NCBI GenBank assembly: GCA_039029195.1
Contig: JBCCGR010000004.1
Coordinates: forward strand, 110,449 to 174,448
DNA: 64,000 bases
From: JBCCGR01 sp039029195
Lineage (GTDB): Bacteria > Pseudomonadota > Alphaproteobacteria > Rhizobiales > Rhizobiaceae
Direction of reading: 5' to 3'
The notes below the pieces were generated by a model. That model saw only the letters and a program-made list of their open reading frames with translations, was not told where the DNA came from and did no database searches. Positions 1 through 9,448 of the stretch are shown in pieces (the first letter of the stretch is position 1; each line of letters opens with the position of its first letter). Made by a program: the position numbers and the translations under genes.

Positions 1-252
1 GCCAATGCAGAGCGCGAGGCCAGCCGCACCGACGCGGACGAAATTTGCATTATCGGTGGTGGCGAAATCTTCCGCCAGACCATTGATCAGGCTGAAAAGC
101 TCTATGTCACCCACATCGACGCGGCCCCTGAAGGCGACACACATTATCCGACAATCACCGATGATGATTGGAAAGTGTTGCAAGAGGAGCAGGTGCCACG
201 TGGTGAAAAAGACAGTGCAGATACGCGATTTGTCGTCTATGAGCGCCGGTAA
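1..252 (+). CDS. folA: Dihydrofolate reductase, C-terminal part (5' end outside window)
   Basis: The first reading frame is open from base 1 to a TAA at 250-252 and encodes the last 83 residues of a DHFR. The visible part contains the IIGGGEIF turn followed by the YVTHID strand and the closing RFVVYERR strand, all typical of the C-terminal half of FolA. The enzyme reduces dihydrofolate to tetrahydrofolate with NADPH in the cytosol. It sits directly upstream of hflK, as is usual in rhizobial genomes. The start and N-terminal catalytic residues lie outside the window. A folate supply role connects loosely with the folate-dependent demethylase at the far end of the window, but nothing suggests co-regulation. 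Confidence 0.9.
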   Translation, partial: ANAEREASRTDADEICIIGGGEIFRQTIDQAEKLYVTHIDAAPEGDTHYPTITDDDWKVLQEEQVPRGEKDSADTRFVVYERR

Positions 253-427
253 CCCTGTCTCACTGGGGATTTGAAGATTTTCACATGTCGCGTTGAAAGC
301 CGCATTGCGCGACCCTATAACCACATCCAACAGATGCGAATTGATCTGCGCCCGGTCTGATCCGGGCAATCCGGCGGATCGTTCAATTCCCGAACAAGGC
401 GAAGAGCCGAATTTTTAAGGAAAACGA

Positions 428-1558
428 ATGCCCTGGAGTAATCAAACCGGCGGTGGCTGGAACGGTGGCAACAATGGCAGCGGGGGCGGTGGTCCCTGGG
501 GTCAGGGTCCGAGGGGTCCGCAAGGTCCGTCGGGCGGTGGCGGCGGAGGAGGCGGTGGCGGTGCGCAGCCACCTGATCTCGAAGAGATCATCCGCAAGAG
601 CCAGGACCGGCTGAAGTCCGTCATTCCAGGCGGTGGCGGTGTGAGCCCCATTATGATCGGGATCATCGCGGTCGCGCTCATCCTGCTCTACGTCTACAGC
701 AGCGCCTATCAGGTTGATGCTGACGAGCTGGGCGTTGAAACGGTTTTCGGCAAACCGAAGGAAGAGCTTTCCGAAGCCGGTCTTCATTTCGCGTTCTGGC
801 CGATTGAAACGGTCGAGAAGATCAAGATCGTGGAGCGGCAGGTCAATATCGGCTCCATTGGCCGTTCAGGCGGTTCCCAGCAGGGTTTGATGCTGTCGGG
901 CGATCAGAACATCGTTGATGTTTCCTTCTCAGTTCTGTGGAGTGTCGCCGATCCTCACAAATATCTGTTCAACGTGAATGATCCTGAAGGCATGGTGCAG
1001 CAGGTTGCCGAAAGCGCGATGCGTGAAGTGGTCGGCCGCCGAACTGCGCAGGATGTCTTCCGTGACGATCGACAGGGTATCTCCGAGCAGGTGCGCAGCA
1101 TCCTTCAAACCACGCTGGAGCAATATGGTGCCGGTATCGCTATTCGTGCTCTGAACATCGAGGACGTGGCGCCACCGACCGAAGTGGCTGATGCGTTTGA
1201 TGAAGTGCAGCGCGCTGAACAGGACGAAGATCGCGTTCAGGAAGAAGCCAACCAGTACCGTAACAAGCAGCTCGGTCAGGCCCGCGGTGAATCGGCGCAA
1301 ATCCTCGAAGATGCTGCCGGTTATAAACGCAGGGTGGTGGAAGAAGCCAAGGGTGAGGCGCAACGCTTCCTCTCGGTTTATGAACAATATGCCAAGGCGC
1401 CGGACGTGACACGCAAGCGTTTGTTCCTTGAAACCATGGAACGGGTTTTGAAAGACTCCAACAAAGTGATCCTGGAAAATGGCCAGGGCGGCTCGGGCGT
1501 CGTGCCTTATCTGCCGCTGCCTGAGGTTAACAAACGTGTACAAGGAGCAAACCAGTGA
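428..1558 (+). CDS. hflK: HflK, FtsH protease modulator subunit
   Basis: A 376-residue SPFH/band-7 family protein. Residues about 8-48 are extremely glycine rich, followed by one membrane segment at about 74-92 and then the SPFH domain and a long helical coiled-coil region, the standard HflK order. HflK and HflC form a membrane complex that encloses and restrains the FtsH protease. The ATG at 428 is preceded by an AAGG-type ribosome site. The stop overlaps the GTG start of hflC by four bases, so the two are translationally coupled. The 175 bases between folA and this gene carry no other gene and probably hold its promoter. Confidence 0.95.
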   Translation: MPWSNQTGGGWNGGNNGSGGGGPWGQGPRGPQGPSGGGGGGGGGGAQPPDLEEIIRKSQDRLKSVIPGGGGVSPIMIGIIAVALILLYVYSSAYQVDADELGVETVFGKPKEELSEAGLHFAFWPIETVEKIKIVERQVNIGSIGRSGGSQQGLMLSGDQNIVDVSFSVLWSVADPHKYLFNVNDPEGMVQQVAESAMREVVGRRTAQDVFRDDRQGISEQVRSILQTTLEQYGAGIAIRALNIEDVAPPTEVADAFDEVQRAEQDEDRVQEEANQYRNKQLGQARGESAQILEDAAGYKRRVVEEAKGEAQRFLSVYEQYAKAPDVTRKRLFLETMERVLKDSNKVILENGQGGSGVVPYLPLPEVNKRVQGANQ

Positions 1559-2451
1559 GCAATCGTCTAGCTGTACTACTGGGCGTCATTGCTGTTGCCC
1601 TTTTCCTCGTGTTTTCGTCCATCTTCATCGTCAACGAGCGTGAGCAAGCCATTGTTCTTCGTTTTGGTGAGATCAAACGGGTAGAAACGGAACCCGGTCT
1701 TTACTTCAAGCTGCCGCTCTCTTTCGCGGGTGCCGACACGGTGCAGATCATCGAAGATCGCCTTCTGCGGTTCGATCTTGATGACATCCGCGTTCAGGTC
1801 TCTGGTGGTAAGTTTTATGAAGTTGATGCCTTCATGACCTACCGCATCACCGATGCTGCCAAGTTCCGCGAGCAGGTTTCCGCGTCAATCATTCGCGTGG
1901 AATCCCTGCTTCGTACGCGTCTCGATGCGGCTTTGCGTCAGACTTACGGCTTGCGCGGCTTTGAGGCGGCTCTTTCTGATGAACGTGCGCAGATGATGCG
2001 CGAAGTGCGCGACCAGATCAGACCGGAAGCTGAAAAGCTGGGTCTGGCCATTGAGGATGTTCGCATTCGCCGCACCGATCTGACCCGCGAAGTTTCGCAA
2101 CAGACGTTTGAGCGCATGAAGGCGGAACGTCTGGCGGAGGCTGAACGACTTCGTGCCCGCGGTCTGGAGGCTGCTCGACGCATTCGTGCTGCTGCTGATC
2201 GTCAGGTGATCGAAATCAAGGCGGAAGCGCAGCGTGAGAGCGAGATCACCCGTGGTGAGGGCGAAGCGGAACGCAACGCGATCTTTGCCAATGCCTTCAC
2301 CAAGGACCCGGAGTTCTTCGAATTCTACCGCTCGATGATTGCCTATTCGGCAGCGCTGGAAAACTCAGACACGACGCTTGTCCTGTCGCCGAACTCCGAG
2401 TTTTTCCGGTACTTCTCGAATGCGGCAGGTGCTGCGCCGAAGTCTGAATAA
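1555..2451 (+). CDS. hflC: HflC, FtsH protease modulator subunit
   Basis: A 298-residue partner of HflK: an N-terminal membrane anchor (about residues 5-27), a band-7/SPFH domain starting near the NEREQAIVLRFGE stretch, and a long arginine- and alanine-rich helix (about 180-255), as in other HflC proteins. The start codon is GTG within the four-base overlap GTGA with the hflK stop. It acts with HflK on the periplasmic face of the inner membrane to control FtsH. It is followed after 30 bases by a small membrane protein that accompanies hflKC in many proteobacteria. Confidence 0.95.
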   Translation: MSNRLAVLLGVIAVALFLVFSSIFIVNEREQAIVLRFGEIKRVETEPGLYFKLPLSFAGADTVQIIEDRLLRFDLDDIRVQVSGGKFYEVDAFMTYRITDAAKFREQVSASIIRVESLLRTRLDAALRQTYGLRGFEAALSDERAQMMREVRDQIRPEAEKLGLAIEDVRIRRTDLTREVSQQTFERMKAERLAEAERLRARGLEAARRIRAAADRQVIEIKAEAQRESEITRGEGEAERNAIFANAFTKDPEFFEFYRSMIAYSAALENSDTTLVLSPNSEFFRYFSNAAGAAPKSE

Positions 2452-2481
2452 AGTCGCCTCAGTTCCGTTTGATGCGATTTT

Positions 2482-2667
2482 ATGAGTGATTTCGTTACGG
2501 CCATCGGCCTTGTGATGGTGATTGAGGGGCTGCTCTACGCGGCAGCCCCTGATGCCGCCCGCAATATGGCGGCAAAAGTCACAGAAATGCCGGAATCCAC
2601 GCTACGAACCATCGGCGTGGTGGTTTTGTGCCTTGGCGTTGGCGTTGTGTGGCTGATCCGCGGCTAG
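2482..2667 (+). CDS. DUF2065 small membrane protein
   Basis: A 61-residue protein with two hydrophobic helices (about residues 3-24 and 41-59) joined by a short hydrophilic loop, matching the DUF2065 (YjeT-like) family in size and in its place behind hflC. No biochemical function is established. The gene probably belongs to the hflKC operon, from which it is separated by only 30 bases. No strong ribosome site is seen before the ATG. Confidence 0.85.
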   Translation: MSDFVTAIGLVMVIEGLLYAAAPDAARNMAAKVTEMPESTLRTIGVVVLCLGVGVVWLIRG

Positions 2668-2871
2668 GGGCGGGGCGTAACCGCTCGTAACGAACAATGG
2701 TTCTTTAGCGAACATTCACACAGATTTTGTCGGAGCTTCACCATAGCGTTATTGCCCATCAAAGCCTCTTGCATTTACGCGCGTGCAACCCACACTGTGA
2801 AACACAAAATCACCGGTCTTTGATGGGACGACGCGGTGGACCAAATTGATCATTCCCGGGAGATCGAAACA

Positions 2872-4413
2872 ATGCGTCTGACCCATTTGAGTAAAACAAA
2901 AGACAGTGGCCGCCGCAGCCTCCGCCATCTTGTTCTTGGTGCAAGTGTTGCGATGGTTGCAACGCTGGGCGTCGCGACCGCACCTGTAAGCGTGCAGCCC
3001 GCTCTGTCTCAGGCAACAGTGCAGGGACCGCAATCTGTTGCTGACTTGGCAGAAGGTCTGCTGGGCGCGGTGGTGAACATTTCGACCAGCCAGAAGGTCT
3101 CGGGTTCATCACGCAACAACAATCGTAGATCGCCATTTCCGCGCGTGCCGGACGGCTCTCCCTTTCAGGAGTTTTTTGACGAATTCTTCAAAGGACCGAA
3201 CAACCGCAACCGGCCACAGCCGCGCTCACGAAACGTGCAGTCGCTGGGTTCAGGCTTTGTGATTGATCCAACTGGCATCGTCATCACCAACAATCACGTG
3301 ATTGCCGACGCCGACGAGATCACGGTGAACTTCTCCGATGGCCGAAAGTTGAAAGCAACGGTCGTTGGCAAGGACAAGAAAACCGATATCGCGGTTTTGA
3401 AGGTGGAACCCAAAGCGCCGCTTCAGTCGGTCAGTTTTGGTGATTCCAAGAAGGCTCGTATTGGCGACTGGGTCATGGCCATCGGTAACCCGTTCGGCCT
3501 CGGTGGTACTGTGACGCTCGGCATTGTCTCGGCAATAAACCGTGACATCCGTTCCGGCCCTTACGACAATTTCATTCAGACCGACGCATCGATTAACCGG
3601 GGTAATTCTGGTGGCCCGCTGTTCAACATGTATGGCGAAGTGATTGGCATCAACACGGCCATTATCTCTCCGTCCGGCGGTTCCATCGGCATTGGTTTTT
3701 CCATTCCATCCGACCTGGCGCAGAACGTGATTGCGCAGTTGCGCGAATTTGGTGAAACCAAGCGCGGTTGGCTCGGCGTTCGTATCCAGCAGGTGACAGA
3801 CGAGATTGCCGACAGTCTCGGGATGGACCAGCCAAAGGGCGCGCTGGTTGCCGGCATCACGCGTGGCGGTCCCGCGGAAAAATCCAACATCATCACCGGT
3901 GATGTGATTTTGAAATTTGATGGCCGCGACATCAAGGAAATGCGCGATCTGCCCCGTATCGTGGCCGACAGCCCGGTTGGCAAAGCGGTCAAAGTGCTTG
4001 TGCTGCGCAAGGGCAAAGAGCAGACCATCGACGTGGTGCTCGGTCGTCTTGAAGAAGGCGAAAAGCTTGCTGCAGGAGAAACCACGGGCAAACCGGCGGA
4101 AGACCCCAAGAAGGCCTACGCCGTGTTCGGCATGACGCTCGATTCACTCACCGACGAATTCCGCAAGCAGTTTGAGATTTCCGAAGACGTCAAAGGCGTT
4201 GTGGTTGCTGAGGTCGACCCGAACTCCTCTGCCGCTGAAAAAGGCGTTCGCAAGGGCGATGTGATCGTAGAAATCGGCCAGGAAGCCGTTTCGAGCACGG
4301 ATGATGTGAAGAAACGGATTGAGGAATTGAAGAAGTCAGGCCGCAAGAACGCGCTGCTTCTGCTTGCTTCAAAAACGGGCGAATTGCGGTTTGCCGTGGT
4401 GCGGATGGAGTAG
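2872..4413 (+). CDS. degP: Do-type periplasmic serine protease (DegP/DegQ family)
   Basis: From ATG 2872 the protein has 513 residues: a signal peptide with hydrophobic core near residues 19-36, a trypsin-like domain and two PDZ domains. The triad is visible: His142 in TNNHVI, Asp172 in KTDIAV and Ser246 in RGNSGGPLF. It degrades or refolds damaged periplasmic proteins. I prefer ATG 2872 over the in-frame GTG at 2836 because GGGAG lies about 7 bases upstream and it gives a cleaner signal peptide. The placement after hflKC is common in Rhizobiales and joins two membrane quality-control systems. The 204 bases upstream hold no gene and presumably contain the promoter. Confidence 0.93.
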   Translation: MRLTHLSKTKDSGRRSLRHLVLGASVAMVATLGVATAPVSVQPALSQATVQGPQSVADLAEGLLGAVVNISTSQKVSGSSRNNNRRSPFPRVPDGSPFQEFFDEFFKGPNNRNRPQPRSRNVQSLGSGFVIDPTGIVITNNHVIADADEITVNFSDGRKLKATVVGKDKKTDIAVLKVEPKAPLQSVSFGDSKKARIGDWVMAIGNPFGLGGTVTLGIVSAINRDIRSGPYDNFIQTDASINRGNSGGPLFNMYGEVIGINTAIISPSGGSIGIGFSIPSDLAQNVIAQLREFGETKRGWLGVRIQQVTDEIADSLGMDQPKGALVAGITRGGPAEKSNIITGDVILKFDGRDIKEMRDLPRIVADSPVGKAVKVLVLRKGKEQTIDVVLGRLEEGEKLAAGETTGKPAEDPKKAYAVFGMTLDSLTDEFRKQFEISEDVKGVVVAEVDPNSSAAEKGVRKGDVIVEIGQEAVSSTDDVKKRIEELKKSGRKNALLLLASKTGELRFAVVRME

Positions 4414-4439
4414 TCTGGAAGCGGATCTGCTGAATTTTG

Positions 4440-4469
4440 AAGGGTCGGGGCCGCGAGGAACTGGCCCTT
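4440..4469. terminator. Possible bidirectional terminator between convergent genes
   Basis: An AAGGGTC arm (4440-4446) can pair with GGCCCTT (4463-4469), with one G-T pair, between the degP stop and the stop of the convergent acetyltransferase gene. The T content on either side is only modest, so this is a plausible but weak intrinsic terminator. Confidence 0.4.
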
Positions 4470-4470
4470 C

Positions 4471-5049
4471 TTAGTTTAGTTCCACCCATTGCCGCCGGGT
4501 GATGCGGTAGAGCACATGGCGAATGAGGTTAGGGTGTTCTTCGCCAACCTGCGGGTGATCGAACTCACGGACTGGATGAGGTTCCATTCCAATCCGTTTC
4601 ATCACGTTTGTTGATCCAGTGTTTTCCTCAATCGCAAACGCCACGATCTCGGGAACACCAAGCTTCTTGAAGCCCCAGTTGAGCCAGCCCGTGGCTGATT
4701 CACTCGCGTAGCCCTTGCCCCAGAACTCCGGCAGAAATCGCCAGCCAATTTCGACCTGGGCGTCGAACGGGCGTGCAAAATGGATGTCCATCAGCCCGGT
4801 CATGCCGGCGATCTGACCGGTTTCAATTTCCACAACCGGCGCAAGGCAATAGCCGATTTTATCAATTTCGCCTTTGAACTGAATCAGCTTTTCAGCGCTT
4901 TCCGCGCGAGACCGGCGAAATGGGAAGTACTCCATGACAGTGGGATCGCTATTGAGGCGATAACAGGCTTCATGATCGGGTTCCGCGTCGCGCCAGTTGC
5001 GCAAGATCAGACGGTCGGTGCGGAAGATTTCATCCTTGTCCGGCTGCAT
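4471..5049 (-). CDS. GNAT family N-acetyltransferase (RimJ/RimL-like)
   Basis: A 192-residue protein of the RimJ/RimL type GNAT family: an N-terminal TDRLILRNWRD strand, a central GWRFLPEFWGKGYASE stretch that carries the acetyl-CoA binding loop, and the ENTGSTNVMKRIGM helix near the C terminus. It transfers an acetyl group from acetyl-CoA to an unknown amine. The start at 5049 is chosen because GGAGGT lies 7 bases before it; the ATG at 5055 is too close to that site. The gene overlaps the end of serB by 20 bases on the same strand, so it is likely co-transcribed with serB. Confidence 0.85.
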   Translation of the reverse strand: MQPDKDEIFRTDRLILRNWRDAEPDHEACYRLNSDPTVMEYFPFRRSRAESAEKLIQFKGEIDKIGYCLAPVVEIETGQIAGMTGLMDIHFARPFDAQVEIGWRFLPEFWGKGYASESATGWLNWGFKKLGVPEIVAFAIEENTGSTNVMKRIGMEPHPVREFDHPQVGEEHPNLIRHVLYRITRRQWVELN

Positions 5050-5953
5050 CGCCATCACCTCCCATTGAATGCACAAAATCGCTCTTGCGGTATCCCTGCA
5101 GGTACAACAGCGCGGTCAGGTCGCCATGGTCAATGCGCACGCTTGCCTGTTCCGCAACCACCGGCTTGGCGTGAAGCGCAACCCCTGTACCGGCAAGTTG
5201 CAGCATGCCAAGATCATTTGCCCCGTCGCCAACCGCGAGCACATCATCAGGATTGAGCGAAAGCCGCTTAACAATGTCCCGCAGGGCTTCCACCTTGGCC
5301 TCTTTGCCGAGAATTGGATCAATCACCGTACCGATGAGATGACCGTGGGCATGGGCAAGTTGATTGGCCCGGTGCTCCTGAAACCCGACGGCTTCCGCAA
5401 CTTTTCCGGTGAAGACCGTAAAGCCGCCTGAGACAAGTGCTGCATAGCCGCCATTGGCGCGCATTGTGGCTATCAGTTCCCGACCGCCGGGTGTCAGCGT
5501 GATTCTATGCTCCCAGACATCGTCAATCACGCTGAGCGGCAGGCCTTTGAGCAGGCCAACACGCTTTCGCAGGGCCGGATCGAAGTCGATCTCACCATTC
5601 ATTGCGCGGGCCGTGATTGCAGATACCTGATCTTTCAAGCCAGCATGGGCTGCCAGCTCATCAATGCACTCCTGCCCGATCACGGTGGAATCCATGTCGG
5701 CGAGAAGCACCTTTTTGCGTCGGTGTTCGTCGTTTTGAACCACTACATCGATAGGCTGATCGCCGATGGCTTTTCGGATGATAGAATCGGTTTTGGACGA
5801 TGATGCCCCGTCTGGCAGGGGAATGTCGCAGGCGATGCCGTCCGCCAGCCAGTAAAGGCTGGTTGTCGAAAGCGCCTCGCAAACCGCTTCGGCCACTGCG
5901 GGTGACAGAACCGGGTTTTGCGGATTTGCAATCAGCGTGGCAACAAGCGACAT
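5030..5953 (-). CDS. serB: Phosphoserine phosphatase
   Basis: A 307-residue HAD-superfamily enzyme. The catalytic DMDST motif is at residues 86-90 and the second metal-binding motif GDGANDL lies near residue 242. It catalyses the last step of serine synthesis, hydrolysing O-phosphoserine. The N-terminal 80 residues are the ACT-like regulatory region usual for this family. It is divergent from miaA, with 33 bases between the two starts, so their promoters must overlap or lie inside the coding ends. This serB/miaA arrangement next to hflKC is typical of rhizobia. Confidence 0.95.
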   Translation of the reverse strand: MSLVATLIANPQNPVLSPAVAEAVCEALSTTSLYWLADGIACDIPLPDGASSSKTDSIIRKAIGDQPIDVVVQNDEHRRKKVLLADMDSTVIGQECIDELAAHAGLKDQVSAITARAMNGEIDFDPALRKRVGLLKGLPLSVIDDVWEHRITLTPGGRELIATMRANGGYAALVSGGFTVFTGKVAEAVGFQEHRANQLAHAHGHLIGTVIDPILGKEAKVEALRDIVKRLSLNPDDVLAVGDGANDLGMLQLAGTGVALHAKPVVAEQASVRIDHGDLTALLYLQGYRKSDFVHSMGGDGDAAGQG

Positions 5954-5986
5954 GGTATGACCGGAAGATGACTGGAGACACGCCGA

Positions 5987-6871
5987 ATGGCGGACTGGGA
6001 CGCAATCCTGATAGCCGGACCGACGGCAAGCGGCAAGTCAGGCCTGGCGTTGGAACTGGCAGAGAAAACCAATGGCACCGTCATCAATGCCGATTCCATG
6101 CAGGTCTATGACGGGCTGCGCATCTTGACAGCCCGTCCGGAAGATACCGACCTCAAACGCGCACCGCATCTGCTCTACGGTCATGTGAAGCCCGACGTGC
6201 TCTATTCCGCAGCGCGTTGGCTGGAGGACGCCAAACAGGCTCTCGATGAAGTCAGGGCGGATGGGAGTGTCCCGATCTTTGTCGGAGGAACAGGCCTTTA
6301 TTTCAAATCGTTGTTGAACGGCATCGCCGATGTTCCTGATATCGATCCTCAAGTTCGACAAAAATGGCGGGACTTTGCGACCGAGCAGGGCGCGGAAGCC
6401 GTTTATACCGAGCTCACAAAACGCGATCCACAGATTGCTGGCCAATTTCGGCCGTCAGATGCACGGCGCCTCGTACGAGCGTTGGAAGTTGTTGATCAGA
6501 CAGGGAAATCGCTCCTGCATTTTCAGAACCAGGCGACTTCGGGCTTATTTGGCGAGCGCGATAAAATTCAAAGGCTGGTCCTGATGCCGGATCGAGGTCT
6601 ATTGCATCAGCGCATCAATGCGCGGGTCCATGCAATGATCGAGGAGGGTGCGATTGAAGAGGTGAAGTTGCTCAAAGATCGCGATCTGCCTCGAGAGGCG
6701 TTGATCCTCAAAGCGATTGGTGTTGCAGCATTATCAGAGCACCTCAACGGAGAGACATCGCTGGAAAAAGCCATCGAACGCATTCGGGCGCAAACAAGGC
6801 AATATGCGAAGCGCCAATATACCTGGTTCCGTCATCAGCTCGGGGTCGGTTGGAAGGTTCAATCGAACTGA
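5987..6871 (+). CDS. miaA: tRNA dimethylallyltransferase
   Basis: A 294-residue MiaA. The P-loop GPTASGKS is at residues 11-18, followed by the INADSMQVY substrate motif and the VGGTGLYFKSLL stretch; the C-terminal QTRQYAKRQYTWFR segment is diagnostic. It adds a dimethylallyl group to N6 of A37 in tRNAs reading codons that begin with U. The length matches the family. It is divergent from serB. The 141 bases after its stop carry no gene. Confidence 0.95.
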   Translation: MADWDAILIAGPTASGKSGLALELAEKTNGTVINADSMQVYDGLRILTARPEDTDLKRAPHLLYGHVKPDVLYSAARWLEDAKQALDEVRADGSVPIFVGGTGLYFKSLLNGIADVPDIDPQVRQKWRDFATEQGAEAVYTELTKRDPQIAGQFRPSDARRLVRALEVVDQTGKSLLHFQNQATSGLFGERDKIQRLVLMPDRGLLHQRINARVHAMIEEGAIEEVKLLKDRDLPREALILKAIGVAALSEHLNGETSLEKAIERIRAQTRQYAKRQYTWFRHQLGVGWKVQSN

Positions 6872-7012
6872 CCAAAACTCCAATTTTTAATATAAATCAG
6901 GGTCCTGCCGTCGGGCATTGGTCCAATTCTTAACTTTTCGACTTTAGCTTGAACGCCTGAATATGTTTCGGCCTGTCGTCGGGCCGTGCGTGCTTTCGGG
7001 CAGGGATAGGGA

Positions 7013-8239
7013 ATGAAACGACTGGCGGATATTGCGCTGGGTGTCTATGCGTTCGCGGTCATGGCGGCGCTGGCATGTGGTGTAATTGCGTACATGCAGT
7101 TGGGGCAGGCGCGCGATACCTCGCTTTTGAGCATCGTTCGCGCGGTCGATCATCTCATTCTGACAACCGAATCTGTCTACAATCGCGATGTGATTGGCGC
7201 GGCCAAAAAGGCAGGTGTTCCAATTGGCCATGCAAAAACAGCCGATGGGAAATCTGTTCCAATCTGGCAGGAGTTCATGTCAGAATCTGCTCAACAGGCG
7301 GGCAGCGCGGTTGATCGCATGCGGATCAGGATCGTTCCCCTGCCGAGCTCCTCTTCGGAAAAAGCTGTTCCAGCGGATCGTTTCATCACACAGGCGCTTT
7401 CCCAGTTCATGAAAGGCCGCAAAGAGTATTATTCCACCGGCAATGATCATGGAACTGCCGCCATTCGTTACGCAAAGCCTTTGTTTGCATCAGCAGGATG
7501 AAGGTCCTGTGAAAATGCAAAAGGCAGTGCGGGAAATGGACCAACGGTCGGCGATGGGCAGATTAGTGCGATCCTCGACATCAGCTTCCCCATCCCGCAG
7601 TCGGCTTTTTCCCAACTGAAGTTCTTTCAGGTTTCGGCAATTTCATTGGGAGTTGTCCTGTTGCTGGGCTTCCTGGTGGTCATTCCGTTGCAATATCACC
7701 AGAAAATGCGCAGTCAGGACCTCACTGTGCGGGCGCGCAAAATGGAAGTTGCTGCCACCACCGATCCGCTGACCGGCCTCTATAACAGACGTTATTTTGA
7801 GCAGGCCTTGCGGGAATATCTGATCGAATTCAATTCAATCAATGCCCCGCTTGCGGTGCTCGTGTTCGATTTGGATCACTTCAAGGCGGTGAACGACAAT
7901 CATGGTCACGACGCGGGTGATCTGGTGCTCAAGGAAGTTTCATCGCAACTGCGCCAGCTTTCGCGAGAGCATGATGTGGTGGCGCGTATTGGTGGAGAAG
8001 AATTTGCCATCGTTGCACCATTTGCCAGCGACAAGCAGGTGGTTCCCTTTGCCAAGCGCTATTGCAAATCCATTGCCAAGCTTAGAGTGCATCTGGACGA
8101 AGCCACAATTCGTCCCACAGTCAGCATAGGCGTGGCCATCACCACAGAAGGCACGAGCAACGTCAATGAGCTGATGAAAAAGGCCGATGAGCGTCTTTAC
8201 GAAGCCAAACGCAACGGTCGCAATCGCGTTGCTGCATAG
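7013..8239 (+). pseudogene. Membrane GGDEF diguanylate cyclase interrupted by an in-frame TGA
   Basis: One reading frame runs from ATG 7013 to the TAG at 8239 with a single internal stop, TGA 7499-7501 (codon 163). Residues 1-162 hold a membrane helix (about 8-29) and a DUF3365/Tll0287-like sensor ending YAKPLFASAG; after the TGA the frame continues with CENAKG, TVGDGQISAILDISFPI, a second membrane segment and a GGDEF domain with GGEEF at 327-331 and an RxxD I-site just before it. Related sensors carry CxxCH for heme here; in this copy the first Cys position is the TGA and the His position is Glu. Most likely a recently inactivated gene, or a sequencing error. A TTG at 7646 could restart a cyclase fragment without the sensor. 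Confidence 0.75.
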
Positions 8240-8389
8240 ATATTCAAAAGTATTTTCTTCGTAACTTTGAACAACTGATTCTGCCGCTCAGGTTGCAGTC
8301 TTGTTGCAGGCCATATATCCGGGGTTGAACGGTTGCTCCGATCTGGTAACCTCTTGCCGATATAAGACTTATTCCTCCCTGTCCTCCCT

Positions 8390-8638
8390 ATGGACCCAAT
8401 CGTCGATGCTGCACTTGTTGAATTGATTGTCGGCCTTCACAGGGCCGGCAAACAGGTCATGTTTCGTCGCAATTCACCGTCGGATCACCGCATTCGGGTC
8501 GTATCCGGACCCTTCAACCTGTTCAGCAAGCGTTATCAGACCAATGAGGCGACCGCGCGCGCCATAAAGGAAGAACTTGGTCTCTCCCGCCAGTCATCGG
8601 CGACTGATGGAGACGAGGAGCAAGACACCAACCGGTAG
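8390..8638 (+). CDS. Hypothetical protein, 82 residues
   Basis: A small ORF of 82 codons with no family I recognise. It has a helical, hydrophobic N terminus (residues 5-20), a basic middle with several arginines and a polar acidic tail. No convincing ribosome site lies before the ATG, which follows a pyrimidine-rich stretch. It stands between the broken cyclase gene and the arsenate reductase gene and could belong to either or to neither. It could also be non-coding. Confidence 0.4.
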   Translation: MDPIVDAALVELIVGLHRAGKQVMFRRNSPSDHRIRVVSGPFNLFSKRYQTNEATARAIKEELGLSRQSSATDGDEEQDTNR

Positions 8639-8885
8639 GGCAACCAAGCGGGCGGGCCTGATTGTCATAATTCTGTAGCATGCAGACCGCACTAGCGGGC
8701 CCATGTCCGTTCAAGATGCAACTTCCAACAGTTTCAGTGCTGCACTGTCGGGCTGGGTCCTTGCGTTAAAAGGTCATGCACACAATCTGGATCGTTCTGA
8801 TGCTTCCGTCACAATGGGAAAAGCTCTAGATGAGTTCGAACAGGACCAGGTTGCATCGTCGCCACAATTTTTGGGATCGGACCTC

Positions 8886-9392
8886 ATGGAAGACAGTGCT
8901 GCGAAAGAGCGCACCAGTGTTCTGGTGCTATGCACGGGCAATTCGGCTCGCTCCATTCTTTGCGAAGCATTGCTGCGGGAACGCGGGGCAGGGCGCCTTG
9001 CGGCCTACTCTGCGGGGTCGCAACCAAAGGCAGAACCGCACAACGAAGCCTTAAGGCTGCTAGCGTCCAGGGGGCATGCGATCAACGGATTTCGCTCCAA
9101 GAGTTGGGACGAGTTTGCGCTGCCAGGTGCACCCGAACTGGACGTTGTCATCACCGTCTGCGATTCGGCTGCGTCGGAATCCTGTCCGGTCTGGCCTGGT
9201 GCGCCCGTCACTGCTCACTGGGGCATTCCCGATCCTGCCGGAGCGCCCCAAGACCGGCTGGAGGCCGAGTTTGCGATTGCTTACAAGCGACTGTCCCGGC
9301 GCGTGGACGCCTTTGTTGGGCTGCCATTCGAAGAGATGGGAGCGGAAGAGCTCAAGCGTAAACTCAACGAAATTGGTCAGTTTGACCTTTAG
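8886..9392 (+). CDS. arsC: Arsenate reductase (low-molecular-weight phosphatase-type ArsC)
   Basis: A 168-residue protein with the phosphatase-loop signature C-T-G-N-S-A-R (CX5R, residues 16-22) and the downstream VCDSAASESCPVWPG segment that carries the further cysteines used in the thioredoxin- or glutaredoxin-coupled cycle. It reduces arsenate to arsenite. The frame is open back to an ATG at 8703, which would add 61 residues unlike the family; I prefer 8886 because it gives the usual length. An aquaporin gene follows 56 bases later, as in rhizobial arsenic operons in which arsenite leaves through AqpS. No ArsR repressor gene is seen nearby. Confidence 0.85.
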   Translation: MEDSAAKERTSVLVLCTGNSARSILCEALLRERGAGRLAAYSAGSQPKAEPHNEALRLLASRGHAINGFRSKSWDEFALPGAPELDVVITVCDSAASESCPVWPGAPVTAHWGIPDPAGAPQDRLEAEFAIAYKRLSRRVDAFVGLPFEEMGAEELKRKLNEIGQFDL

Positions 9393-9448
9393 AGACACAA
9401 GCTTCTGAACTTGATCACTTGCCAGGATTAAATTTGACTTTCTCGAAC

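Noticed and set aside
2692..2713. GAAC/GTTC repeats upstream of the Do protease gene as a LexA site
   Set aside because: The spacing does not fit the direct GAAC-N7-GAAC repeat used by LexA in alphaproteobacteria.
7499..7540. Selenocysteine insertion at the in-frame TGA of the diguanylate cyclase gene
   Set aside because: The bases after the TGA do not form a clear SECIS-type hairpin (only about three pairs by eye), the other heme-site residue is also lost, and no selenocysteine genes are in the window.
8703..8885. N-terminal extension of the arsenate reductase from ATG 8703
   Set aside because: The 61 added residues do not resemble the family and the protein from 8886 already has the normal length; the extension is kept only as an alternative.
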